From Phallusia mammillata (Eukaryota; Chordata; Ascidiacea; Phlebobranchia; Ascidiidae): 64,000 nucleotides of DNA. Made by a program: the position numbers and the translations under genes. The notes beneath the pieces are model-generated. The model was given only the letters and a program-made list of their open reading frames with translations. It searched no databases and was not told the DNA's origin. The stretch spans positions 21,564-85,563 of the forward strand of contig QLIY01000680.1 in NCBI GenBank assembly GCA_003260075.1, written 5' to 3'. Below, in pieces: positions 37,806 through 49,329 of this stretch (its first letter is position 1; the number at the start of each line of letters is the position of its first letter).

Positions 37806-37975
37806 CATCACGAATATAACTGGCCAGATCCCAATTGCTGGAACAACATTCAAAGGTCATGTTGAGTTTACGCCGCAATAAAGGGCCCCCCCCCCCATCA
37901 CGAATATAACTGGCCAGATCCCAATTGCTGGAACAACATTCAAACGTCATGTTGAGTTTACGCGGCAATAAAGGG
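37806..37975 (+). repeat. Direct duplication with C11 junction (unit ~80 bp)
   Basis: Copy 1 is 37806-37885, C run 37886-37896, copy 2 is 37896-37975. Two SNPs (AAAGGTC/AAACGTC, CGCCGC/CGCGGC). Confidence 0.9.
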
Positions 37976-37996
37976 CGATTTAGACAATTCGCTGCG

Positions 37997-38547
37997 ATCG
38001 ATTTTTGAATTGTTGATATTTTTTGTTGTTCGTGGAATTTTTTAGATTTATTGCCCTGGATTTGTTTAAAAACACTAATTAAAGCCTAACAAACTAAAAA
38101 AGTTCGGTAATGCGTTTGAAATTGTCCAAATCAAAGTGTCACTTAAAATCGGGCAAAAATCTTGGATACTTTAGGTCAGTGGTTCTCAAACTGTGGTACG
38201 CGTATCACTAGTGGTACGCCGGAACTTTTCAGGTGGTACGCGAGTAGCTTTCTGTGATACCTAATTTAAGTNATCGATTTTTGAATTGTTGATATTTTTT
38301 GTTGTTCGTGGAATTTTTTAAAATTATTGCCCTGGATTTGTTCAAAAACACTAATCAAAGCCTAACAAACTAAAAAAGTTCGGTAATGCGTTTGAAATTG
38401 CCCAAATCAAAGTGTCACTTAAAATCGGGCAAAAATCTTGGATACTTTAGGTCAGTGGTTCTCAAACTGTGGTACGCGTATCACTAGTGGTACGCCGGAA
38501 CTTTTCAGGTGGTACGCGAGTAGCTTTCTGTGATACCTAATTTAAGT
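37997..38547 (+). repeat. Direct duplication with single-N junction (unit 275 bp)
   Basis: Copy 1 is 37997-38271, N at 38272, copy 2 is 38273-38547. Only a few base differences. It has the same architecture as the C-run cases with N in place of the C run, which supports reading the C runs as join marks. It begins 21 bp after the previous duplication. Confidence 0.93.
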
Positions 38548-38764
38548 CCCATTTAAAATTGCAACTCAACTGACTCAACCGGTCAGCCCTGATTTGGACG
38601 AAACTTGTGTTTTGGACATTCGTTTGAAATAGCTAAATATGCTAGTCGGGTCGAGAAAATAGGCCTGTTTTTTGGTCTATCCATTCAAACAGGGTTTAGG
38701 TTGTACGCAACGATAGAAAAAGTTGTCAGGTGGTACGCGATCCGTATAAGGTTGAGAACCACTG
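38453..38764. mobile_element. hAT-like MITE, 312 bp
   Basis: Inverted ends CAGTGGTTCTCAAAC and GTTGAGAACCACTG, with near-matching 8-bp target duplications CTTTAGGT and CTTGAGGT. The interior has repeated GGTGGTACGCG words. A 5'-truncated duplicate of its left part lies at 38177-38271, cut by the N. Non-autonomous. Confidence 0.75.
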
Positions 38765-39477
38765 CTTGAGGTGGACATCTGTAACTAATTTCAAAGAGGA
38801 TTTCTACCAATACAAGCAAAGCTGAACTAACTTGCAACTTAGGTATTGTTTACACGCAAGATAAAAATGGAGTTTGTTGTATGTGCGTGGTGACTTTCCA
38901 TTAAATCACTACTTCACGACTTGTGACGTTTAAAACGATTTCGGTTTCAGGTGTCACAATCGATGTAAACAGGGGGGTTGTGACGTGGGATTATGACGCA
39001 CGTAGGCAAGAGGTTTATACGCCACGGAATTGGTGGTTCCAAATGGCGGGTATAGTTTTAGCTGGCGGTAATTCGGTAGCTCAGAAGCATGATCTCTCGC
39101 TAGGTTTTAATAAATAAGTGTCAGGCACTTCGACGTGAGTGGTTTCACTCATAAAAAATTGAAGATTGTGGTTTAATAAGTGAATTACCAACTTCACAGA
39201 ACAAATTCCTTATCAGGCAACGTATAAACTCGAAGAGCGGGAAAGAAAGACATCTATTGTGTCAAAAAATTGTTTTTTACTATAAAACTTTTTTGTTGAG
39301 TCTACTCAGTTTTATTTACAATAGCGAAGAAAGTAATAAAGATTTAGGTTACTGGCATAAGAAGTGGTTCTGAGTTTATCAACTAGAAGGTTTTGCCGAG
39401 TGCAGTGCCTAAAATGTGGCGCTAAATTTCCTAATGTATAAACATTGCCTCAACTGAGCAATACCTTTTGTCTGCAG

Positions 39478-39644
39478 AGAACCAAGTATTAGTTATTACT
39501 GCGGAAGGGGACAAATGACTTTAAAAATGACGAGGGGGTATTTTGACTCCGTGGTGACGTCAAGAAGAGATGAAAATCAGCGAAATGTGATCGACTTGTG
39601 CGAAGGAAAACAACAGCGGAGAAAATACATAAGCGACGCGGCTG
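39478..39644 (+). CDS. Candidate orphan exon, product unknown
   Basis: A strong acceptor (pyrimidine-rich tract then CTGCAG) and strong donor (GTGAGT) bracket 167 bp with one fully open frame of 55 codons: EPSISYYCGRGQMTLKM, then YFDSVVTSRRDENQ and VIDLCEGKQQRRKYISDAA. Entry needs one base to finish a codon; exit is phase 1. I do not recognise the family; the CGxxQMT start is loosely like ZP-type domains. No partner exon was identified on either side. Confidence 0.4.
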
Positions 39645-40436
39645 GTGAGTGAAAACAATGTATTTCTTTAATCTGTTTAATTTTAACGTTATCCCAAGGG
39701 AGAAAACAACCGATAAATAGCTTCAAAAACCTCCGTGGCCCTAAGTTTTGTACCAAAATCTTTGCATGATTTCTTATACTGTATGGATTTACAACCCTAC
39801 ACAGAAATATATTCGAATTATAAACTAACCATAATTAGCCATATGAACCATTCATCTCCTAACGAACAGTGAAAAGCTACCTTTAGCTCTGCTTCAAATT
39901 CGATGATATTATAATGTCATTAATTAGGATATTAGGAAATGTTTTAAGTCACTGACGGCTTTTGACGCGAAAATTTTTTGTTATCAATAAGCTTTGACAA
40001 TTAAAACATCAATTTTAAAGTCACGCATTGGAGACACACAGTTTGTAGAGTTTTTGAGCCATGCGCCACCTCTATAGTTAACGGAACAACAAACATATGA
40101 CGTCACGTTCACGACGGTCACTAGAGGCGCAAGTAGCACACCTACGACCGACGTGCCCCTGGTCGTTCTCAATTAAATCTACACTGGCAAATGCTCGGGG
40201 TTATCAAAGTAATAAGTGAACACTTGTAAATAGGGGTTCAAAGTTGAACCAAGGCTTTTCAGCAGCCCATTTTTGAACCAAGGCTTTGAAACAGGCATTT
40301 TAAAATTTGTTCCGTGGTTTAGTCATACGATACATTAGATTAACACGGTAAGTCGGTGCGGGCTTTTCGGGTCGGGTTTTAGTTCAGGCTTGGATTTTAG
40401 TGAGACGCTCAGCTTCATTTGTGCCGCAGATGCACC

Positions 40437-40641
40437 AATTTTATGGCCAAATTCAAGTTTCGTTCGGGAAAAAATCTCGTTAGACTGAGGTTTTGGTCTT
40501 GTACGTTCGGGTTCGACCTAAATTCGGCCAAAAACCCCCCCCCCAATTTTATGGCCAAATTCAAGTTTCGTTCGGGAAAAAATCTCGTTAGATTGAGGTT
40601 GTGGTCTTGTACTTTCGGGTTCGACCTAAATTCGGCCAAAA
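40437..40641 (+). repeat. Direct duplication with C10 junction (unit ~98 bp)
   Basis: Copy 1 is 40437-40534, C run 40535-40544, copy 2 is 40545-40641. A few SNPs. The unit contains GGGTTCGACCTAAATTCGGCC, related to the GC-rich inverted-repeat family seen at 53062 and 55923. Confidence 0.9.
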
Positions 40642-42181
40642 CATACTTTCAGTTTAAGTAGTTGGTGGATGAAAAATAGTTGAGAAACGTGACTATGTAT
40701 TGTTTATACTTTGCATCTATTTCAAACATTGCTTTAACCAAACAAAGTCTGAATCTTCGTTCGTAGCTACAGTTGCGTGAAAGCATGCCTCAGTTAATCA
40801 GAAACAAGAGCTTCTCCTAACTTATATTATGCCACCTAATATCCAGAAGCTGCTTGTTGGGGTAAAACATAAACCGGTTTGGGCCGCGACTAGTCAAAAC
40901 AAAGCATGTTGCATGGGCACGGTTGTGCAAAGTTTCAAGCAAGAAGTCAATGTTGTATTGCTGGTAGAAGTGAGCGGCGTGTCAGTCAAATTTAAGGCAG
41001 TTGCGCCGACAACATGCGAAGATTAGGTTCCACAGACAGACACGCGCGGTTTTCTGTCGTGGGTTCGAATTTCACGACAAAAGTAACAGAGAAAAGCGGT
41101 TTGCACAAAATACTAGACCTGACATCGCAAACTATCCCACGAAAATAGACAATAACAGTTTTGGTTCAGTCAAAACTTCTGCACCACTGAATACACACAA
41201 GAAAAGCAAATGACAATAAAGCTGTTAGATTTGCGTTGGACTGGCCATTCTTGTCGCGTCGCACAGGTTCGCAAACAAAAGATTGTAGATGGAGATTGAA
41301 TTTAGTGAGCGATTTTGTACTTTTATCTGATTACAAGTTTGCTTCCAAACCAATTTCTTAGTATTTTGGGTGTAATGGTTTCAAATTTGAGCTTAAGCAA
41401 ACGATATATTGCACAAAGCCTGGTAAAAGAGAGCTAACAGTTTAAGAACACCATTTGTTTGCAAATACTTTTTCACATCTTAAGTCAACAGAAACCTTTA
41501 AAAACGAGGTTTCTTACAATAAGGTTATTCTGGGAATCGCTTGTTTTAGTTTAAAAGAACCGTTTTGTGGCAAGTATCAGATTTTATCATAGCTTTTATA
41601 ATTAACACGTACACTGGTTCGGATCTTAGAATATTAGTTGTATTTAATCTTGCGTGATGTTTAGCCTTGTAAGAAGTGCTTGAGCTCTAGCAAAACTGTG
41701 TTACCAACATGTTGGTGGACTTATTTGTATAAACAAGTTTTGTATAAAATGAAGATGTTTTATAAGAAAACATGGTATTTGCCAATAAGTAGGTCCAGTA
41801 TCTATACTATTGTTCAATGCTTTTCTATTGACAAAATGTGATTCAACGGGCGGAAAATGTGCGTTAAAATGGGTGTAAATATAGTTATAGGATATCTAGA
41901 TGTTATGCAAACAGTAGCGGAGAATACAAAATGTATCCAGATGACCATCCTAAGCCCTTAAAGCCCAATCAACCGCTATCCTTTGCAATGTAACTCAAAA
42001 ACGAATCCTATTACTGAAGCCTAGTTCTTTTTTAAGCCTATTTTCCGTTAATCCAGTTGGCTTCGGAGCAACTGTCCATCACACTACGGGTCGCGCAACC
42101 ACCTAATTGATCGCAACTGTCTAATAGCCAGGGCCGGGTCAATAAAGTTGGCGCAAGGGGGTCCAAGTTGTCATTAAATTG

Positions 42182-42456
42182 AAAGTCTGCGGCATTTTAA
42201 GAAAAAAATTGATGTTTACCAAAACAGAATAAGGGGAAGAAAACCAGAAAAGTTTGTTAAAAGGAAAAACAGGCAAAAAAATCAAATAAAAACTGTACAT
42301 ATTCTTTATTAGCGCCCCCCCCCCAAAGTCTGCGGCATTTTAAGAAAAAAATAGATGTTTACCAAAACAGAATAAGGGGAAGAAAACCAGAAAAGTTTGT
42401 AAAAAGGAAAAACAGGCAAAAAAATCACATAAAAACTGTACATATTCTTTATTAGC
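42182..42456 (+). repeat. Direct duplication with C10 junction (unit ~132 bp)
   Basis: Copy 1 is 42182-42314, C run 42315-42324, copy 2 is 42325-42456, differing by a few SNPs. Confidence 0.9.
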
Positions 42457-42667
42457 GGAAAATAATTTCAAAGGGCATGGACCCTCTTCACTTCCATGTA
42501 CTGCCCTATAGGCGAACGCTACAGTGGAGAGGCTTAAGGCAGCAGAAAGTTATAAGTAACAGAGATTGGCTGCAAATATGGCACATGTGCTTTTCGTATA
42601 ATGGAAAACTGTCTGAACACATATTCGTCAAAAACTTTAAACGGAAAAAGCGAAAAATTATTGATCT

Positions 42668-42970
42668 AAGCAACTAGTATTTAAAACATTGGCATTGTAA
42701 GGTGGCAGTTTTAACTATAGTTTGCCAGAAACAAAGCTTAACGAGGATAGAAAGTCAATTGATGCATTAGGTGTGTTCCAAATGTCAGTTATAATTAAAG
42801 TTTAAGTCTTACACCCCCCCCCCAAGCAACTAGTATTTAAAACATTGGCATTGTAAGGTGGCAGTTTTAACGATAGTTTGCCAGAAACAAAGCTTAACGA
42901 GGATAGAAAGTCAATTAATGTATTTAGGTGTGTTCCAAATGTCAGTTATAATTAAAGTTTAAGTCTTACT
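42668..42970 (+). repeat. Direct duplication with C10 junction (unit ~146 bp)
   Basis: Copy 1 is 42668-42813, C run 42814-42823, copy 2 is 42824-42970. It starts 210 bp after the previous duplication. SNPs and a short indel near AATTAATGTATTTAGG. Confidence 0.9.
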
Positions 42971-43236
42971 TTTTAGCATCAACCGAAGAAAAGGCTGTGA
43001 AACCTAATTAGCGTGATTAAAAAATACAACCACAACAAAACAAGGTTTAAAAAGTCACCTAAGAGTCATAGGCTTTGCCAAAAGCAAGATTCCGTACTCA
43101 AAACCGATACAAACCTTGTAAACAACCTATTATATCAAGGCGAACTTTGTTGAAACTGGGTGAAATATATATCATTGTGCGCGAAGGGCAGGCGTTCTGT
43201 GTTCGTTACGTGGATACACAACGACGGCAGTTTGAA

Positions 43237-43721
43237 TACGAGATAGTAGATTTGTTGAGAAAGTCTGGGAGATTATTTCGTCTTAACTGAGAAAAGAGGC
43301 GCAATTTTGGACTTGATGTGTTGAAAGAATCATTGAATTCTGACAGGTGACGTAATTTGAGAGAATTAGGCAAACATAACAGCGATACGGGATAGAGAAG
43401 CCAAGTGCCGTTAAGTTGTTGACAGCGGCATTCCAGAATAAGGATTGCTGCGTTACAGAAGATGCCCCCCCCCCCTACGAGATAGTAGATTTGTTGAGAA
43501 AGTCTGGGAGATTATTTCGTCTTGTATTGATTCACACAAACAACTGAGAAAAGAGGCGCAATTTGGGACTTGATGTGTTGAAAGAATCCTTGAATTCTGA
43601 CAGGTGACGTAATTTGAGAGAATTGGGCAAAAATAGCAGCGATGCGGGATAGAGAAGCCAAGTGCCGTTAGGTTGTTGACAGCGGCATTCCAGAATAAGG
43701 ATTGCGGCGTTACAAAAGATA
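43237..43721 (+). repeat. Direct duplication with C11 junction (unit ~230 bp)
   Basis: Copy 1 is 43237-43464, C run 43465-43475, copy 2 is 43476-43721. Copy 2 carries an 18-bp insertion (TATTGATTCACACAAACA) plus SNPs relative to copy 1, the largest insertion among the pairs. Confidence 0.9.
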
Positions 43722-45207
43722 TCGTATAGCGTTAAACATTTCAGGTTTACACGAGTATTGCTCTTCCAGCAGTTTTTGTAATAAACAAAACGCCTTCATC
43801 AGGATAATATTTCAGGGTTAGAAGATTTTCAAGTGGGTTTTACACACGCTTTGTTTAATCAATCTTGATCGGAACTAATTAATAAAATCCCAACACAATT
43901 TATCAGCAAGACTTCAGTGAAAGGGTTATATTTTGACCACACGAAGCGCACTCCTGAACCAACCACTTTAAAGGCCCTACTACTTCGAAATCACATCTAA
44001 AAAACTAAGAGTTTACGGTGTCAGGAGAATTAACGTGAGTTAAGTTAAAAGTATCCAAAAACCGAAAACTGACTTAGAAAAAAAAAGATCGATCGGTTTT
44101 AAATCCCGTAAAGCCTGTGGCAAAACCTCGCCAATACGAACACGCCTGCACTCTTGTTATTCACAAAAATTACTGCACCTTAAACAGCTGCTTTTGCTGC
44201 GCAATCGAAAGCAACTAGAAAAAAAAACGGGCTACCATTATTCAGTAGCAGAGAAGAAATGCATTTAAAGGACATAAAAGCTAGTAAGTGTTTAATATGC
44301 AAGTTTCATTTGCTATTGCCAGCGAAGTATTAGCTTGTCGCTGTCTGATAAAAAGATACGTTTTGCCCACTTTTGAGAAAAGCTCAGGAAAGCTTCTATT
44401 TCATTACAATGTTTGGCAAATTCGTTGCAAGCATACAATAAAGAACGTTCATTAACATTAGCCAAGTATTATTTCCACCCTGCTGTAAGGCTTTGTTTAG
44501 TTTGGAATAAAAAGTTTAAAAGTTTGATAAGCAAATCGTGTACAAGTAAACTAGATTTGTCTGAATCAGTTGAGCAACGTTCTTTCCAACAAGAATTACT
44601 TAAACGACCGGCCAATTGCGACGGACCAACGGTTTGACATAGACAGCCAGCAGGTTAAACACAACTGCTAAAGAATCAGCTGTTATTAAAAAAGACCCCA
44701 CATAAGCCGTCTAATTTTATCCACATGTACAGTGAGATAGAAGTAAGCCAGCATAAAAATTGTCTACAGCCATCGCGGTATTACCGCCCGCCAATCAGAC
44801 TTGGGGTTTCGGTTAGCTGATAGACCGATAATGATGGTTTTGCAACGAGCCATTTTGTGAGTTTTTCAGCTTAACTTGAGCGGTGTTGTTGGTTTCAGAA
44901 ACACAATATTATGTGCAAAAAATATACTCTAAAAATGCGTATACAGTATTTTTGTATTAATTAATTTGCAATATTAAAATATTTCCTAATATAAATTTTT
45001 GAAGTAATAAACTAAGTTGTATTTGCAAGAAAGGCAAGACACGACAGTTCCAGTAACTTGAGTTATGTTATCAATAAGTCATCAGCCGTGTTTTACAAAC
45101 TACTTGGACGCCAAAACCAGGCCTAGCAGCAACACAAGTATCCACTGTTCACATGAGAGAAGCGCAAATACCACACAAGATAACAAAACGTGTCGTGGAT
45201 ATGTTTA

Positions 45208-45523
45208 CCGACCATACAACGCTTGATTCTGGCGATGGACAAGTAATGTGGGGCGGTGGAAAGGTTACGTGAGAAATCATGGTGTAAAAGCACGTACGAT
45301 TTTGAGATGACATTAGATGTAAGAGGTTTTTGTCAGTTGGAAGTTCGGTTTGTTGAAATAGTGACCAGTTTTGTCCTGTATTAGCGGATGAAAACATATC
45401 TAATGGTGTACGTAAAGTGTGGTTATGTGGTAAGAAAATGCTCGCGGTGACCACTATAATGAACGGAAATAGGACAGAAATGCGCAAGCGGTAATTTACT
45501 ACAGATGGCATCAGCAAAAACAA
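45208..45523 (-). CDS. Candidate type II membrane protein start, unrecognised
   Basis: A minus-strand frame of 124 codons (stop at 45149) begins with a short basic tail, then a hydrophobic span (ISVLFPFIIVVTASIFL) and a Ser/Thr/Pro-rich stretch with sequons NWS, NRT. This is the layout of a Golgi type II enzyme or a signal-anchored protein. A GTAAAC donor-like site at 45207 could end the exon. I do not recognise the family and found no following exon, so chance is possible. Confidence 0.2.
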
Positions 45524-46353
45524 AATTTACATTGACCTCACATGCGGTGATACGGTTTGCCATATCAGGGACAATTGCTGTCGTTCTAATGTCAGAATTC
45601 TTTTATCAAGCTCCGTGTACAGTGTTAATAGGTTTACGTAGGAGTAAACCATATTTTACAGTTTCTAGCGATAGACTAGTTTCTATTTTACATGAAAATA
45701 AACACAATTATAGTAACTTTATTTTCCTTGCTGTTTATATAAGCTAACACGAAAAGGCCTATTTACTATATTGGCAACTTGGATTCTTTCAAATCGATGG
45801 TTTATTAGAAACACTTTCCATCACGTAAAGACTACAAGCGAGTTGCTTGTATGCTCGATTGAGCGTTAAATGAAACCGCTGATACAAAAACATTAGCCAG
45901 TCGTGTTGCTGGCAAGATCAAAGCGCAGTTAACGGTGACATTAAACAGTTTGGATTCACGTTTGCTTGGGAAATGCTAAAAGGGTAAAAGACCGCAAAGG
46001 GTCGATTCTGCTGCCAATGTGAGTTTCGGGTAAGTTCAACGGAAACAAAACAGGTCTCACGTGAAATAAAAAGCATTTAGTCAAAGCAATACGGCTTATA
46101 CCACGGATAATGAAATAATATTGCGCCTTTGGTATCATTCAACAGTGCGATTAAACAGTAATCAGATTCATTAGTTAGAACAACGTCTGAATTGTATCAG
46201 CTACAACTGGAGGTTCAGATATTTTTTTACTATAAATTTCATTGATATTTTACCGCAAAGTTGTTGTCGGGGCTTTTAAGAATTTGACTATCGTTTTATT
46301 CAGATTTAGCCACACTACGTATAGTTTCTCATTTTTGGGGGACATTTAGTTGA

Positions 46354-46617
46354 CACCCTCTTATCGCGGTCAGTTAAAAATGGTGAAAGGTTGTCCCTGA
46401 TAGAAGATATGTAAAATTGTTCGTTTCTTTTTTAAACAAACTTTGCGCTTGGTTGCACGAAGTTTATTGGAAAACGCGGTCCCCCCCCCCCACCCTCTTA
46501 TCGCGGTCAGTTAAAAATGGTGAAAGGTTGTCCCTGATTGAAGATATGTAAAATTGTTCGTTTCTTTTCCAACAAACTTTGCGCTTGGTTGCACGAAGTT
46601 TATTGGAAAACCCGGCT
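46354..46617 (+). repeat. Direct duplication with C11 junction (unit ~127 bp)
   Basis: Copy 1 is 46354-46480, C run 46481-46491, copy 2 is about 46491-46617. Few SNPs (GATAGAAG/GATTGAAG). Confidence 0.9.
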
Positions 46618-49329
46618 TAACCACATATGATTTCACAAGAGGCTGTACCCAGAAAGAGCTGTTTACGTTAAGGTCATTGAAAGCTTTGATCAAGTTGATC
46701 ACGTCATCACGCTTCAGTGCAAGACAATAGTCTCAGGTCTTGGATATTTACCCAGGCGTAAACACGGCTTAACTAAGCCTTTGACATCACCACTTCAGCA
46801 CTTGATTGAGGGTTGCACTTGCAAGTAGTGTTAAGGCTATATCCATATTTCAACATAGTCTACATACGCCAGGGTCAGAAGATCAAAAACCAAGCTGCTA
46901 TCAAAACCGTTACTCAATGATTACAAGCTCGAGTTTCAGGGGATACGACTCCTAGAGGTTAAAGAAAGTTGTACAGACAATTTTCGAGCGGCAACCACAG
47001 AGAAATAAGAGTGTCCAAAAGTTCAATTACGAAAACGAATGCAGAAAAGTAACCTTTATTTGTGATCATTACACATTCTGGTTAATGAAGTAGAGTAGAA
47101 AATCAACCAGTGTTTTTTTGTGCTATTGGTAACTGGCATCTTTTAACCTTGCTTTGTTTACGCTAGGTCGGGGGTTCTTAACCAGAGGTGCGTGTGCCCC
47201 CTGTATGTACGAAACAAAAAAGTTGGTATCAAAAATGCTGAAACCCAAAGCAGTTTTGGGTAAATCGTTAAAATTAGTAAGTTTCAGTTTAGTTCAGGCT
47301 CATCCTCAAACTATACTTCACACCTATGCCATTAAATACGGTACATACTGTTTTAATCATTAGCTTTCGTTTCTAAAAGTAATTTATCGTTCAACGTCAG
47401 ATGAACCCTAAAAACTAAACAAGCTTTACAATTACAAGTAATGCCTCCTTAGATATTCGTCAGGGTCGATGTGTGTTCAATATAGGTAGGACGTTGAAAA
47501 CAAATGTGCTGGAAAATAAACAATTCCTAGAACTTGGGAGGTTTATTGATCGAAAATTGGATGAGCTTAGTGACGTGTTTACGCTGTTTTGAGGGCTTGA
47601 TCACATCGCTAGAAAAACAGTTTACCCTTGAGGCGGTTGCATGAAAGAGCTTTACTTGGTAAGATTATTTAGTGTGTTTTGAAGGTCAGGTTCTCGGTCA
47701 AAATCAAACAACTGCAACTAATTGAGAACTGAGAGGCGATAAATGCAAAAATATGTTTTCCGACTTCCAACATTAAACGTTTTACATTTTTTTTATATTA
47801 AACGTTTTAAAAAGTACTGTGCTTAAAAATTGGCTGGGACTGCAATAACGGTGTCAAATGTTACAAATTATCGTGGCGGTCATGACCTTTAGGGTCGGAT
47901 GAAACGTACCTCCCTAGAGTACAGAGCAAATAGGCAATCATCCGCAGTGGTGTGATTCTTGGAAGCGGAAAGTTCTTTATTGAGTGACTGCAAACTCTGT
48001 TACAGTGCAGAGCATAACTAAACAGCGGAGATCAGATTAAGGTTGTTTTGGCCTTTTGAAAGGGATTTTAAATCCTCATAGCCACTCAGACTTATAAATC
48101 CCAGTTGAGTGGCCCTTTAGTACAACGTATGTTAACATTTTAATGTTTAAAACATACAGATTTGCATTCTACAATGTATGTGAGTTTAAATAATGTGTAT
48201 TGAAAGGTTGAGTGAAACAAAATTTACCTTGATGAAATAGTAAACATTTAAGATTGAGTTATTATTTCCTTTTCTTTCACTTTGGCATTTGTTTATCAGG
48301 CTTACTGTCAGGTAAATTCAAAACTGAATGAAAAACTAAAGTTTGTGTAGATCATCATCACCACTAATAAAGCAGGTAAAAATAAGTATGTAAAGGTGTT
48401 TATTGGAATCGGAGTGCAGGCCTTTACTCGTGACACCACCAATGAAATATCCGAATATCGACACTTTTAATTGTCAAACTGACTACCTTGGGCATATGTG
48501 GTGTTAAGTAAGGTTGAAAACCACTGGTAGTGTCTCCCATATCACGGTATTTGAACGAGGGACCGACAATATTATTAATAAGTTTCGTTTTCTTTTATTG
48601 ATTTGGGACAACTAGTAGTGTAAAAAAAATTATACCAATCATAATGTTTTGTCAAAAATAGACAATGCGACTATTAAACTTCGTAATACTCACGTAACAT
48701 CTCATAATTTGAGTAAAAAACATATTCAACTGAAGAATTGCACGTCGGGCAGAGCTTTTTAGTCAGGTTCGGGGTAAATTTTTATTTCGGCAGTGACATT
48801 ACACTAAAATTATTTGTGCCACAATTTCGCCAACTTTTTGGCCAAATTTGGGGTTTGTCCGGATAAAAACTGGCTTCGGGGCCATATCTATCTCTTCTAA
48901 CCCCCAAATAACCCTTCTGCTAAACAGTCAAATGCAAAATCAATTTCATACGTCTTCATATCATAAAACTAATATGTTTGCATTGACAAATGTCCCGTGG
49001 GAGCAAGATACATATGTAACAAATTTTAAAACTAATGACAACTGAAAGATCAAAACACTGAAACAGGTTGTTATAAAAAGATATAACAAGTAACTGGACA
49101 TTGTAATTTCGTTTAACGGTTGTTCTCGCCAGTTGAGAGTTCAATTTTAACCAATCGAAAAGCAGAAATACATGTTTGGTAATTTTTCTTAAGGTTAAAA
49201 ATTGCAATTTTTATCAGAAGAAAATATATGTTTTGTCAGAAGTGTTTTAAAGTTAAATGTAAGAATCCGATCCATCTGAACAATCACTAGCACGATCATA
49301 ACCTTTAACTGTTGTTTATCTTCACGCAG

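Larger units (their letters stand above)
32092..49329. other. 17-kb intergenic region, DUOX to connexin
   Basis: No confident complete gene. Contains the DUOX 3' UTR (end undetermined; ATTAAA at 32435, AATAAA at 33665), a cluster of CRE-like sites at about 33290-33510 and 35445-35470, ten C-run or N duplications, two hAT-like MITE copies, and candidate exons at 39478-39644 (+) and about 45208-45523 (-). The rest is AT-rich DNA in which I see nothing. Confidence 0.5.

Noticed and set aside
38923-39117. 64-codon frame ending in an AATAAA-like stop region
   Set aside because: It has an acceptor-like CAG in its start and readable peptide, but no donor, partner or family match; too weak to call.
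40415-40661. Paired frames with an internal peptide repeat
   Set aside because: Produced by the 98-bp duplication with the C10 junction; no coding evidence.
47154-47363. Possible first exon of the connexin gene (GTAAGT at 47278)
   Set aside because: Phase does not fit the 49330 exon and the text begins with a hAT-end-like GGGGGTTCTTAACC sequence.
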